64,000 nt of DNA, taken from assembly GCA_005116835.1 (NCBI GenBank), contig SWDM01000016.1:1-64000 (forward strand). Reading direction: 5' to 3'. Below the pieces are notes generated by a model. That model made no database searches. It worked only from the letters and a program-made list of their open reading frames with translations, and was not told the origin of the DNA. This document shows positions 16,048-25,249 of this stretch, piece by piece. Made by a program: the position numbers and the translations under genes. This DNA comes from Nitrospira sp. Its GTDB lineage: Bacteria; Nitrospirota; Nitrospiria; Nitrospirales; Nitrospiraceae. Position 1 is the first letter of the stretch, and each line of letters opens with the position of its first letter.

Positions 16048-16563
16048 TTACCGTTTCTTCACCCGACGAGTCCCTGCCATCCCCACCATGACGACCACCG
16101 GCGCCTGAGGAGAAAAGGCCTGCTCGATCGGTTGTTTTCCATCGGTGGTGAGAATCACGATTCCGTTGTGGCTCTCAACACGCTGAAGGAAATGGGCCGT
16201 TTCGGTATTCGCGAATCGGCGATCGGCATCGTCGGCCTTCCTGCCGGCCCCGAACAGCGCGTCTGCCTCGTCAAAAAAGAGAACTGCGCCGCTGGCTTCT
16301 GCTTTATCGAATACATTGTTGAGATTTTTCTCCGTCTCGCCGATGTATTGGCCTACCACCGCCGACAAATCCACCCGGAATAGATCGACGTTCAATGTTT
16401 CAGCCAATGTCTCAGCGGATTTTCTTCTGCGAGACGCTGTAGACCCGGAGAGGACCAACACCACCACGGATCTCGCCTTGGATTTTCTCACCCGACGCAC
16501 AGACGTCACCTTCTTCTGCGTTGCCGGGCTTGACCGGGCTCCGCTTTTCCTACTATTCACCAT
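16048..16563 (-). CDS. Degenerate, truncated AAA+ ATPase-like protein
   Basis: This 171-residue protein (ATG 16563 with AAGGAGAG upstream; a TTG at 16593 is less likely) resembles the AAA+ ATPases found with contractile injection systems. After a basic N-terminal region, V-G-Q-Y-I-G-E-T-E-K-N-L and the Walker B segment A-V-L-F-F-D-E-A-D-A-L-F-G are well kept. The region that should be the Walker A loop reads GSTASRRR, so the essential lysine is missing. The sensor region is altered (I-L-T-T-D-G-K-Q), and the protein ends before the arginine finger and lid domain. It is either a pseudo-ATPase with a binding role or a decaying gene. No injection-system genes lie nearby. Confidence 0.6.
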   Translation of the reverse strand: MVNSRKSGARSSPATQKKVTSVRRVRKSKARSVVVLVLSGSTASRRRKSAETLAETLNVDLFRVDLSAVVGQYIGETEKNLNNVFDKAEASGAVLFFDEADALFGAGRKADDADRRFANTETAHFLQRVESHNGIVILTTDGKQPIEQAFSPQAPVVVMVGMAGTRRVKKR

Positions 16564-16790
16564 CTTCTCGTTACTCTCCTTCCAATAGGTCAAGGCTCAA
16601 CAGAATACTAAAACGGTCGTCTCCTCAGTCACGTGTATGGTACTCGGCTAACCTGCATGACCAATGTGTTATCACATTCCCCACACACTCTCCCGTGGGA
16701 GGCATCTAACGCTTGTGGATCTTATCTCCAATTGAGCACAATGACCAGTGCCTTTCCTATCATGCTTCAGATATCGGAGAACTTTTCCTG

Positions 16791-17138
16791 ATGATGCCAG
16801 CCGAACGGATTACACAGGAACTGGCGGCAGCCCAGGCCGCGCAGCAGGACGGGAACGCCGGGAAAGCTCGAGTCTGCGCTCGACGAGCCGTGGGCTACGC
16901 CACCGCCGCATGGTTGGCACGACTCCCTGTCCCACGATGGCAAGGGGATGCGATGGCGCATCTCAGACAGATTCAGCAGGACGAGTCTTTCCCTCTATCG
17001 CTCCGCAAGGCAGCCGAGCGGTTGAGCACCTCGGTAACTCGGCAACAGACAGCCCCCTTCACCGCCGACCCCTACGCTGACGCAAAACTCCTCGTCGCTT
17101 ACCTCGACAGCCTCGCCTCAGACAACGAACCTCAATGA
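16791..17138 (+). CDS. Small helical protein of unknown function
   Basis: This 115-residue, mostly helical, soluble protein is read from the tandem ATGs at 16791/16794 (GGAG lies about 11 bases upstream). It has a clear amphipathic pattern: Q-A-A-Q-Q-D-G-N-A-G-K-A-R-V-C-A-R-R-A-V-G-Y-A near residues 16-38 and L-R-K-A-A-E-R-L-S-T-S-V further on. The layout recalls a family of short bacterial proteins sometimes annotated as HEPN-like, but the R-x4-6-H nuclease motif is absent. I assign no function. It is monocistronic. Confidence 0.55.
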   Translation: MMPAERITQELAAAQAAQQDGNAGKARVCARRAVGYATAAWLARLPVPRWQGDAMAHLRQIQQDESFPLSLRKAAERLSTSVTRQQTAPFTADPYADAKLLVAYLDSLASDNEPQ

Positions 17139-17368
17139 TCGGAAGTTTTAACACCGTTGGTGAACATACGAATAGGATCATAAAGACCACCGCATCCCAG
17201 CCATAGGTAAGGAAGTGCCGTGAGCGATCGGCATCGCCTTCTCAGGAGAGGCGGATCATCTGCTACATTTCTTGAAGGGTGTCGAAGAATGCTGCTGTGC
17301 GGTAGGAGTTTCTCCGCTGACTGCCGACAATGAAATCACGAACCGTTTGAGCCATTCCATCCTGCCGT

Positions 17369-20300
17369 TCAATGACCGCCTGCAACTGGCGCGATGGGAC
17401 GCGGCGCTGCACCTCGCTCTTCAATCCACCTATAGAGAACCGGTAATACTATAAGCGTCAAAAATGTCGAACTGACCAGTCCCCCAATCACCACGACAGC
17501 CAGGGGGCGCTGAACTTCCGATCCTATCCCATGAGCAAAGGCAAGTGGCACCAATCCCAGCAACGCGACTAGCGCCGTCATCAAGACGGGACGCAGGCGC
17601 ATCACGCAGCCGGATATCACCGCCTGCTCAATGCTCATCCCCTCCTGCCGACGAAGCGAATTCATATAGGACACCAACACGATGCCGTTCAACACGGCCA
17701 CGCCAAAGAGGTTGATGAATCCGACCGAAGCCGGCACACTCACATATTCCCCTGTCACCCATAAGGCGACAATGCCTCCGATAAGCGCAAATGGAAGATT
17801 GAGAATGATCAATGCCGCCTGCTTGAGTGAGGAGAAGGAGGAGAAGAGGAGCATGAAGATCACGACGATGGTGACCGGAACGATGATCTTGATGCGGGCC
17901 ATCGCCCGCTCCATGTTTTCGAACGATCCGCCCCAGACGACATGATAGCCTTCCGGGAGCCGGACCTCCTGAGCCATCCGCTCCTGCGCCTCAGCCACTA
18001 TACCCCCGATATCCCGTCCGTAGGTATTGAAGCTGACCGGCAAGTACCGCTGGAGATGCTCGCGGTTGATACGACCAGGCCCCTCGTGCATCCTGATGGT
18101 GCCGAGATCGCTGAGTGGAATGAAGGCCCCACTGCCGTCCGTTAGCCGAATGTTCCCGATGGTCTCGATGCTGTTCCGATACTGTTCCGGAAACCGCACG
18201 ACCAAATTGAACCGCCGATTCTCTTCGTATACCCTGGTTGCTTCTTCTCCTCCGATCGCTGTTGCGATCACGTCTCGCACATCCGAGACGTTGATGCCGT
18301 GCCGAGCGATCTTGCCTCGATCGATATCGATCGTGATATACGGCTGGCCGAAAAGCTGCTCTACTTTTAGATCTTTGACCCCTCGAATCGTGCCGAGGAC
18401 ACTCGCGATCTTATCTCCCGATCGACGCAGCTCCTCCAGGTCTGACCCGAACAACTTGACGGTCACCTCCGCGCGCACCCCAGAAATCAATTCGTCCACC
18501 CGTTGCTGGATCGGCTGGCTGATCAGATAGTTGGCGCCGGGCACCTTTGCCAACCGCTCGCGAACCTTCTCTTTCAACCCCGCCATGGTGGAGGCTGTCG
18601 TCCAGGTGTCAATCGGATGTAACATCGCAACGGAATCGCTTTCGTTCGGTTCTTGCGGATCGTTCGCCAATTCCGTACGCCCAATTTTAGACACCATCAT
18701 CTGCACTTCAGGAAACTCCAGCACCGCTTGCTGCACCTCTCGTTCGATCTTGATCGATTGCTCCAACGAAATGCTTGGCAAGCGGATGGTGAGGGGCGCC
18801 ATAGTCCCTTCATTCAGGATAGGGACAAACTCCGACCCTAAAAATGGAAAGAGCGCAATACTTCCTGCCAACGTAAGCCCGGTGGCTGTCAGTACCACAA
18901 TCCGATGTCCCAATGCCCAACGCAGCATTGGAAGATAGAGACGCTTGGCCCATCGGAGCACAAAGGGATCGGAGTCGGCGTGGCCTGCCTTTAAAGTCAG
19001 TAAACACAAAACCGGCGACAGCGTCACCGACAGAATGAGCGACACCAACAGTGCAATCATGATGGTATAGGCCATCGGCTTGAACATTTTGCCTTCCATC
19101 CCTTGGAACGAGAGGATGGGCATAAAGACGATGATAATGATGATAATGCCGAAAACTACGGGACGGGCGACCTCCCGAGCAGCATTGAGGATGAGAGCCT
19201 GTCGAGGAAGGCCCTGATGACGGGGATCGGACAGATGCCGGTGAATATTTTCCACCAGCACCACAGAGGCGTCGACCATCATGCCGATGGCAATGGCCAA
19301 ACCGCCTAAGGACATCAGATTGGCCGTGAGATCGAACCGATCCATGACAAAGAACGTCACGAGCGGTGTCAGGACAAGCGTCGCCGCCACAATCAAGGCG
19401 CTCCTGGTATCGCCCAGAAACAAAAACAGCACGACTACCACCAGGAGAACGCCCTCTCCCAGCGCCTTATACACGGTCTTCAAGGCCGCTGAAATCAATT
19501 CGATACGATCGTAAAATGGAACAATCTTCCATCCTGCCGGCAGCAGCCCCCTGTCCTGTATCTCGGCGAGCTTGCCTTTGATACCTTCCACGACGTCGCG
19601 GGCATTTCCCCCGCGCAGCATGAGCACGATCCCTGCCGCTACCTCACGCTCACCGTTCAGGACGACCGCGCCATGGCGAATGGCATGGCCGATCTGTACC
19701 TGAGCAACGTCATGGATGTGCACGGGAGTGCCTCCCGCCTCCTTGACGACGATATCCTCGATGTCGCTCAGTCTCCGGATCATCCCCACGCCGCGGACAA
19801 TGTACTTTTCCGCATAGGTTTCCAAGACGTTGCCTGCGGCATTCGCATTGTTGTTTGCTACAGCGGCGAATACCTCGCGCAGGGAAAGATCATACTTACG
19901 CAACAGTTCAGGCTCGACGAGCACCTGGTACTGTTTGACATAGCCGCCTTGCGAGTTGACGTCGATCACTCCAGGGACACCCTTGAGCAACGGCCGGATG
20001 ATCCAGTCCACCGCAATTCGCTGCTCGATCAATTCGTGTTCCACTGCGGCGGCGCTCAGACCGGCATGGGGAGGGCCTTCCAGATAGTATTGATACACCT
20101 CCCCCAGTCCGGTACTGTTCGGGGTCATCATCGGTTCAGATCCGGGAGGTAAGTTTTCTCTGACTTCGATCAGCCGTTCAAGGACGAGTTGGCGGGCGAG
20201 GTTGATGTCCATCTGATCGTCAAACACCACCGTAATCAACGACAGCCCCACTTTGGTAAGCGAGCGTAGGTCCGTCAGATGCGGAATCCCGGTGACTTGT

Positions 20301-20512
20301 TGTTCGATTGGAAAGGTTACCAGCCGTTCGACCTCTTCGGGGGACAAGCCCGGCGCTTTCGTGACGATTTGCACGAGCACGCTCGTCACATCGGGAAATG
20401 CGTCGATCGATATCGTACGGAAGGCATAGCCCCCCAGAAGTGTGAGGAGACCGGCAAGTGTGAGGATCAGTACGGGTCGGCGAAGAGAAAACTCAAGCAG
20501 TTTGTCGACCAT
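17369..20512 (-). CDS. czcA: Heavy-metal efflux RND transporter (CzcA/CusA family)
   Basis: This 1047-residue inner-membrane proton-driven pump has the twelve-helix RND architecture with two large periplasmic loops. Family signatures include the N-terminal F-S-L-R-R-P-V-L, A-F-P-D-V-T near residue 38, the TM4 motif G-M-M-V-D-A-S-V-V-L-V-E-N-I with the proton-relay aspartate and glutamate near 405, and P-I-Q-Q-R-V-D-E-L-I-S-G-V-R-A-E-V near 675. The last is typical of CzcA/CnrA-type (divalent cation) pumps rather than multidrug pumps. The substrate (Co, Zn, Cd or Ni) cannot be fixed from sequence. The start lies three bases from the stop of the adaptor gene, and the three genes form one operon read C-B-A. 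The end matches a normal family C-terminus. Confidence 0.93.
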   Translation of the reverse strand: MVDKLLEFSLRRPVLILTLAGLLTLLGGYAFRTISIDAFPDVTSVLVQIVTKAPGLSPEEVERLVTFPIEQQVTGIPHLTDLRSLTKVGLSLITVVFDDQMDINLARQLVLERLIEVRENLPPGSEPMMTPNSTGLGEVYQYYLEGPPHAGLSAAAVEHELIEQRIAVDWIIRPLLKGVPGVIDVNSQGGYVKQYQVLVEPELLRKYDLSLREVFAAVANNNANAAGNVLETYAEKYIVRGVGMIRRLSDIEDIVVKEAGGTPVHIHDVAQVQIGHAIRHGAVVLNGEREVAAGIVLMLRGGNARDVVEGIKGKLAEIQDRGLLPAGWKIVPFYDRIELISAALKTVYKALGEGVLLVVVVLFLFLGDTRSALIVAATLVLTPLVTFFVMDRFDLTANLMSLGGLAIAIGMMVDASVVLVENIHRHLSDPRHQGLPRQALILNAAREVARPVVFGIIIIIIVFMPILSFQGMEGKMFKPMAYTIMIALLVSLILSVTLSPVLCLLTLKAGHADSDPFVLRWAKRLYLPMLRWALGHRIVVLTATGLTLAGSIALFPFLGSEFVPILNEGTMAPLTIRLPSISLEQSIKIEREVQQAVLEFPEVQMMVSKIGRTELANDPQEPNESDSVAMLHPIDTWTTASTMAGLKEKVRERLAKVPGANYLISQPIQQRVDELISGVRAEVTVKLFGSDLEELRRSGDKIASVLGTIRGVKDLKVEQLFGQPYITIDIDRGKIARHGINVSDVRDVIATAIGGEEATRVYEENRRFNLVVRFPEQYRNSIETIGNIRLTDGSGAFIPLSDLGTIRMHEGPGRINREHLQRYLPVSFNTYGRDIGGIVAEAQERMAQEVRLPEGYHVVWGGSFENMERAMARIKIIVPVTIVVIFMLLFSSFSSLKQAALIILNLPFALIGGIVALWVTGEYVSVPASVGFINLFGVAVLNGIVLVSYMNSLRRQEGMSIEQAVISGCVMRLRPVLMTALVALLGLVPLAFAHGIGSEVQRPLAVVVIGGLVSSTFLTLIVLPVLYRWIEERGAAPRPIAPVAGGH

Positions 20513-20514
20513 GC

Positions 20515-21714
20515 TTAGTCTTTGGGCTTCAATAACTCAGACTTCAGGGTAAAGGCGCCTTCTTTGACGACCGCTTCCCCTTCTTTCACTCCTTCGAAGA
20601 CCTCGGCGAAGGTACCGTTCTTCTCGCCGATCTTAATCGTACGCGCTTCAAAGACGCCTGGTTCGTTTTGCACAAACACGAAACTACGATCCCGATCGTG
20701 CTGCACAGCTGCTTCGGGAACGACCAGGATGTCCGAGGTGGGTTCGGACAAGACGCGGATAGTGGCGAACATTTCCGGCTTCAGGTAGCCCTTGGGATTT
20801 TCCAAGATGAGGCGCACCTGCATGGTCCGCGTCGTGACATCTAGGACATCGCCGACATACGATATAGTTCCTTGGAATACTTCGTCGGGATAGGCAGACA
20901 CATGGACTGCAACCTGCTGATTCGGATCAACAGTCGCGCGGTGCAGATAGGAGATGTCTTTTTCCGATACATTGCCCACGACCCAGACCGTCGAGAGGTC
21001 GGCGACCACGAACAGTTTTTGGGTCGTTTCGACCAGCTCGCCTTTAGTGAGGTCGCGCGCGATCACTCTCCCGGCAAAAGGCGCCACAATGGGAATCTGC
21101 GAGCGGATCGTTTGGGTTCGCTCCAGGGCTGCGATTTCTTTGTTGCCCATGCCTAACAACCTGAGCCCTTCACGAGCCTCCTGCGCCTCGGCGCGGACAC
21201 TGATCATCTCTCCTTCGCGGCGCTGCGCCTCCGCCAGGCCGATAACTTTCTCTTCGAAAAGATACTGCGCCCGCTCATAGGCCTTCTCCGCTACATGCCG
21301 CCGCGCTCGAGCCTTCAAATAGGCAGACTGGGCCAGTCCGAGATCGCTGCTATGGAGCACCGCCAACAGTTGATTGGGGGCGACCATCTGCCCTAGATCG
21401 GCATGTACCTCGGCCACCCGCCCACGCACCAGGGTTGTAATATTCGCCAATGCGTTTTCGTTCGGCCGTACGACGCCGGGGAAGGTGCGGTACATACGAA
21501 ATGGTTTCCGACCGACCGGTTCCACCGTGATCCCTGACCTGGTGACTTCTTCCGGCGGGAGCCGGACAAGACGTGCCTCGTTCAACGAAGGCTTGGACTG
21601 GCTCTCCGCCGCCGGAGCCGGAGCAGGCGCACGGTCACAACTCGAGGAGAAGAGCAACAACAAGATGCCGAAGATGGAAAGGTATAGTGCCCCCACAAGA
21701 TTTCGAAGGCGCAT
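20515..21714 (-). CDS. czcB: RND efflux periplasmic adaptor (membrane-fusion protein, CzcB-like lipoprotein)
   Basis: This 399-residue adaptor links the inner-membrane pump to the outer-membrane channel. ATG 21714 is chosen because AGGAG stands five bases upstream and the next residues form a lipoprotein signal ending F-S-S-S-C. Upstream codons would spoil the signal. The body has the barrel-sandwich (lipoyl-like) domain, with L-V-R-G-R-V-A-E-V-H-A-D-L-G-Q-M-V and the matching half P-I-V-A-P-F-A-G-R-V. A helical hairpin lies between them, followed by V-S-A-Y-P-D-E-V-F-Q-G-T-I-S-Y-V-G-D of the beta-barrel domain. No histidine-rich metal-binding segment is seen. Confidence 0.9.
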   Translation of the reverse strand: MRLRNLVGALYLSIFGILLLLFSSSCDRAPAPAPAAESQSKPSLNEARLVRLPPEEVTRSGITVEPVGRKPFRMYRTFPGVVRPNENALANITTLVRGRVAEVHADLGQMVAPNQLLAVLHSSDLGLAQSAYLKARARRHVAEKAYERAQYLFEEKVIGLAEAQRREGEMISVRAEAQEAREGLRLLGMGNKEIAALERTQTIRSQIPIVAPFAGRVIARDLTKGELVETTQKLFVVADLSTVWVVGNVSEKDISYLHRATVDPNQQVAVHVSAYPDEVFQGTISYVGDVLDVTTRTMQVRLILENPKGYLKPEMFATIRVLSEPTSDILVVPEAAVQHDRDRSFVFVQNEPGVFEARTIKIGEKNGTFAEVFEGVKEGEAVVKEGAFTLKSELLKPKD

Positions 21715-21785
21715 ATCACTCCTGCATCGAAATGTGCGCTCGCCGAAAGAGATAGCCATGCCGCTCATTAATTCCTTATACAGGG

Positions 21786-23054
21786 TCAGAGTGAACCGCC
21801 CACAGCGCGCTCAAACCGCGTGAGCGCCAGGGAAAGTTCAAACCGAGCCTGATTGTAATCCACGGTTATCTGACGTTGGACCCGTTGGGCATCGAGAACA
21901 TCCAGGAGGCTGGAGGCGCCTTGGCGGAAGCTCAATTGGGCGATTCGAAGCGCTTCCTGCGCTTGTTTGATAAGCCCTTCCTCATACACGAGGATCTGCT
22001 CTTGCGCCGTTTCCGCCTCCCGCGCATGTTGGTTGATGGCACGGGTAAGTTCGTTCCTTGTGCGAACCAACTCCGCCTCTTCTTTTCGTTGAGTACCGAG
22101 CGCCGCCGCAATGTGCCCCTGCTGCCGATACCATATGGGCGTCGGCAGACTCACACCCGCCACCACTCCCTCACGACCCGTCTCTCTAGCGTACGCTCCA
22201 AACAGGGTCACGTTCGGCACTCGACCTTGCCGCTCTTTGGTGACAGTAAACTCAGCCTGCTCCACCAACTTGCTCTGGCGCTTGATGACCGGATGTTGGG
22301 ACAGATCCCTTGCAGCCAAACGCTCCGGATCCAGATGATCCCTGAGCGAACGAAAATCTCCTTGCACCTTATATCGAAACCCCAGCGCTCCGGATGTCAG
22401 GGTATCCAATGCAACAAGCTTCACGCGCACCGCATTTTTGGCTTTCGTCATCTCTTGTTTGGCTTTGAGCACTTCTACATCCGCTTTCACCGCTTCGAAT
22501 TGAGGGCCTTCTCCGGATCGGACGCGAGCTCGGACGATACGAGCCACTTCCTGAACGATCTCCAGATTCTGCTGGAGCAGGTCTACTGTCCGTTCAGCCA
22601 ACAGCAGTTCGTAAAAAATTCCCTTCACCTCCGCAATGAGGTTCAGCTTGGCTTCATCGAGACCAACCGTCGCACCGGACAAACCCGCGTCTGCCGCGTC
22701 CTGACGCGCTGCCCGCATGCCCGGCCATTCCACAGTCTGCTGCAGCGTCATACCATACTCGCTCACACGTGGCCCAGTACTGGGGTCTCGAAGCGCGCCA
22801 CTCCCTGTCTGGCCTCCGATCGTGGGGTTGGGGTACGCACCGGCTTGAGTCCGCATCCCCTCATTCTCATCGATTACACTCTTTGCCCTCAAGATCGCAG
22901 GGTTTCGTTCCAGTGCCAACTCAATGATACGGTCGAGATCGAATGTGAGCATCTCTTCTTTTGCCTGGGTGAAGGACGGCATCAGTACCCCACTCGTCGC
23001 CATTGCCGCCATCGCGGTTACCACCAAAACGCAATTCCAAAGACGAGTCGGCAT
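21786..23054 (-). CDS. czcC: TolC-family outer-membrane efflux protein (CzcC-like)
   Basis: This 422-residue outer-membrane channel protein is the exit duct of the tripartite metal pump. A signal peptide (V-L-V-V-T-A-M-A-A-M-A-T-S-G-V) follows the ATG at 23054, which has AAGGAGG six bases upstream. Two outer-membrane-efflux repeats are visible, each with the N-P-x-I and helical hairpin pattern (I-I-E-L-A-L-E-R-N-P-A-I near residue 50, and A-L-R-I-A-Q-L-S-F-R-Q-G-A-S-S-L-L-D-V-L-D-A-Q-R near 375). It is the first of the three efflux genes, 71 bases before czcB. Confidence 0.9.
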   Translation of the reverse strand: MPTRLWNCVLVVTAMAAMATSGVLMPSFTQAKEEMLTFDLDRIIELALERNPAILRAKSVIDENEGMRTQAGAYPNPTIGGQTGSGALRDPSTGPRVSEYGMTLQQTVEWPGMRAARQDAADAGLSGATVGLDEAKLNLIAEVKGIFYELLLAERTVDLLQQNLEIVQEVARIVRARVRSGEGPQFEAVKADVEVLKAKQEMTKAKNAVRVKLVALDTLTSGALGFRYKVQGDFRSLRDHLDPERLAARDLSQHPVIKRQSKLVEQAEFTVTKERQGRVPNVTLFGAYARETGREGVVAGVSLPTPIWYRQQGHIAAALGTQRKEEAELVRTRNELTRAINQHAREAETAQEQILVYEEGLIKQAQEALRIAQLSFRQGASSLLDVLDAQRVQRQITVDYNQARFELSLALTRFERAVGGSL

Positions 23055-23124
23055 GGGCTGCCTCCTTCGGGTCACGATTAACTTGTTCGATCGAGATCAA
23101 AGACGAAACCGGTATCGCACTGCG

Positions 23125-23454
23125 CTAGCTCTGTGTAGTCGGAGGATGCAACAGCTGGGAGACCAGAAGGGTGGCAGGCGGAATCTTATTCATCAAAGCC
23201 AGAAACCGGCGCGACTCACAATCGGACGCACTCAGCCGAGAAATAACGCCGCCATCCGGCGTCTCTTGCGGAGAATCGTCCTCGGAATCGGTCGCTGCAC
23301 CGGTATCACTGAAATCACCGGCTTGATTAGCCCCACTATCGCCACTCGCAGCATGCAAAATGTCTGCAGTCCACTTGATCTGTGCGACCGGGAACAGCGT
23401 GCTTAGCAGCAGCCCGAACACAAGCACGGAGAAGAATACACGGATCCTAATCAC
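23125..23454 (-). CDS. Small exported or membrane-anchored protein upstream of czcCBA
   Basis: This 109-residue protein is read from GTG 23454, with AAAGG just upstream; a TTG nine codons earlier is also open. One hydrophobic segment (VFFSVLVFGLLLSTLFPVA) acts as a signal anchor. An acidic, low-complexity middle follows (D-T-G-A-A-T-D-S-E-D-D-S-P-Q-E), then a C-terminus with one cysteine and histidine. It precedes the efflux operon in the same direction by 70 bases, so it is probably the first gene of that transcript. Small periplasmic proteins with metal-sensing roles (CnrX, CzcE-like) occur beside such operons, but there is no sequence match that would justify naming it. Confidence 0.5.
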   Translation of the reverse strand: MIRIRVFFSVLVFGLLLSTLFPVAQIKWTADILHAASGDSGANQAGDFSDTGAATDSEDDSPQETPDGGVISRLSASDCESRRFLALMNKIPPATLLVSQLLHPPTTQS

Positions 23455-23842
23455 AACACCTTTTGAATATGAGGATGCCAAGTTGCCGAAAATTTGTTGA
23501 AATAATTCAATCGTTGAATCCCATGGCGGCTAGGGCCACCTTAGGATATTCGACGTAATAGTACCCTTCTCCCAACCTCTGTTACAAGAAAAACCGTTAA
23601 CTCCGCATTATTCATGATGGATTGTTATGAAACTACGGAGTGCCAGCAATAAATGAGCGGGGCGTGACTTGTGTAACCGATAAGCCCTGTCCCTGCCGGC
23701 AGCACTCGTTCCACCATTCTCGCCAGTCTCACTTGAATGAGGCACCCACCCTCTATGTATCGATATGGTTCCTCTACCCCTACCGCCTGCTACACTTATC
23801 CCAGTAATAGGTTTGAACTCTCGCCCGATGAAGGGGAATTCG
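23455..23842. promoter_or_regulatory. Divergent intergenic region between metal-efflux operon and lipoprotein gene
   Basis: This AT-richer spacer of about 390 bases should hold the promoters of both divergent units. TTCAA-TCG-TTGAA at about 23508-23520 is a short dyad 55-65 bases before the GTG of the first operon gene, a plausible operator. No further element is recognised. Confidence 0.3.
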
Positions 23843-24466
23843 ATGTGGCTTCGTCATGGGTCCGGACTCGCGTTAGTTGGTATGCTCTGGGGCTGTTCGA
23901 TGGTGTCAGGCCCTTCCCTGCCTGCGGCTGTGCCAGTATTTCACGCTGATGCAGCCGATAGCGCCCTCTTGCGCACCATACAACGGGAGCAAAAATCACT
24001 TCTGAGCACCTGTGCACAGAACCAGTCCTGCGATCGGGTGCATTTCACCAGGGCGGTAGTCTTGTTATTCCAGAATGGAGAGGCGGCGGCAGCTTCCTTT
24101 CAGCAGGCGATTGACGCCGCGCCGAAGGGTCCTTTCGCGGACTCAAGTGAGCGCTGGATCCGCTTTCTGGCCCACGGAAAGCTCCACCACAAGTCCGTCG
24201 ACGAACCCAATAGGGCATTGTTGGGCGTCATGAAAGGGCTGGTGCGCACCTGGCTAAGACAACAGCGAACAGCCACATCTGTCACCCTGCAGACTGCCGT
24301 ATCGGCTCAAAACCCAGACATGGCCGTACACACACTTCAGCGACAGGTTCGTGAGCACGATAAACGGATCGCAGAATTGACGGACCAGCTCAGCGCCCTG
24401 AGCCAGATCGACTCGGACTCCCAGCAGGCCACGACACGGAGTTTATCGAGAACTCTATCCAGATAG
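23843..24466 (+). CDS. Putative lipoprotein with C-terminal coiled coil
   Basis: This 207-residue protein starts at ATG 23843, with AAGGGGA at ideal spacing. The signal sequence ends in G-M-L-W-G-C, a lipobox-like cysteine. The mature part has C-A-Q-N-Q-S-C-D-R-V-H-F-T-R-A-V-V-L-L-F and F-Q-Q-A-I-D-A-A-P, a layout vaguely like QseG/YfhG lipoproteins that work with sensor kinases. The last 60 residues (L-Q-R-Q-V-R-E-H-D-K-R-I-A-E-L-T-D-Q-L) form a heptad coiled coil. No sensor kinase is adjacent, so a signalling role is only a possibility. Confidence 0.65.
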   Translation: MWLRHGSGLALVGMLWGCSMVSGPSLPAAVPVFHADAADSALLRTIQREQKSLLSTCAQNQSCDRVHFTRAVVLLFQNGEAAAASFQQAIDAAPKGPFADSSERWIRFLAHGKLHHKSVDEPNRALLGVMKGLVRTWLRQQRTATSVTLQTAVSAQNPDMAVHTLQRQVREHDKRIAELTDQLSALSQIDSDSQQATTRSLSRTLSR

Positions 24467-24603
24467 CCGTGGCCTGGCGACATTCCTTAACATCCCCTTT
24501 CCCCAGTGCCACTCTGAATCCCAGAAGGAAAATAGCGGCCGAATTGTTCCTCTGGCCTTGACCGGTATAGCTTCCCAGCTTTCCCCCAATGTTGCGCCGG
24601 TAA

Positions 24604-25230
24604 TTACTGCAGGATTCTTTTGGCCGTGCTGTTGCCTCTATCGGGCTTCCATTGATCAACAAGCTGTTTCGCGTTCATGATTTCAACTTGCGTCAATTTT
24701 TTCGAGAGGATGCCCCCCTGTCGACCGGCCTCTTGGTCACCCTGGGCGGCAGACAACTCAAGCCACATGTATGCCTGAAGTCTGTCAGGCCGTACCCCTT
24801 GCCCGCCCCCCGACAGTATTTTCCCCAGACTATGCTGGGCGGGGGAGAAACCCTTGTCCGCAGCAAGCCGCCACCACCGCACTGCTTCTGTATCGTCCTT
24901 CTGCACACCCGTCCCCTCCCAGTAATTGTCGCCGAGAGCATTCTGCGCGAACATGTCGCCTTGCAGCGCCGCGAGTCGGTACCACCGAACTGCCTCGGCC
25001 TTATCCTTGGGGACATCCCTGCCGTGATCATACGCCTGGGCTAACGCAAACTGCGCTTCAACATTTCCCCGCTCAGCCTGTATACGTAGCCGTTCAATTG
25101 GAAAGACCGCTCTGGCTGTCTGCGTGGCAAACTGAGTTGACGTGTCGTGCATGGTGGAAGGAGGCCTTGAACTGCCACAGGCGTTCAACAACACAAGCGA
25201 AGCCCAGGCAACTATCATCCGACTCCACAT
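24604..25230 (-). CDS. Sel1-repeat (TPR-like) lipoprotein
   Basis: This 208-residue protein begins at ATG 25230 (GGGGATAGGT directly upstream), and its signal ends L-L-N-A-C-G, a good lipobox. Three to four Sel1-like repeats follow. Their signature A-V-R-W-Y-R-L-A-A-L-Q-G-D and A-V-R-W-W-R-L-A-A-D-K-G is visible near residues 85 and 120, and the last repeat reads A-Y-M-W-L-E-L-S-A-A-Q-G. Sel1 repeats are protein-binding scaffolds. The gene follows the iron-sulphur flavoprotein by 19 bases on the same strand and may be co-transcribed. Confidence 0.8.
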   Translation of the reverse strand: MWSRMIVAWASLVLLNACGSSRPPSTMHDTSTQFATQTARAVFPIERLRIQAERGNVEAQFALAQAYDHGRDVPKDKAEAVRWYRLAALQGDMFAQNALGDNYWEGTGVQKDDTEAVRWWRLAADKGFSPAQHSLGKILSGGGQGVRPDRLQAYMWLELSAAQGDQEAGRQGGILSKKLTQVEIMNAKQLVDQWKPDRGNSTAKRILQ

Positions 25231-25249
25231 ACCTATCCCCTGTAATGGA

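Noticed and set aside
16791-17138. HEPN ribonuclease/toxin interpretation of the small helical protein
   Set aside because: The R-x4-6-H catalytic motif is missing and no partner nucleotidyltransferase is adjacent.
21876-23081. 401-codon open frame opposite the TolC-family gene
   Set aside because: It is antisense to a well-supported gene, and its composition (many H, R, C) is not protein-like.
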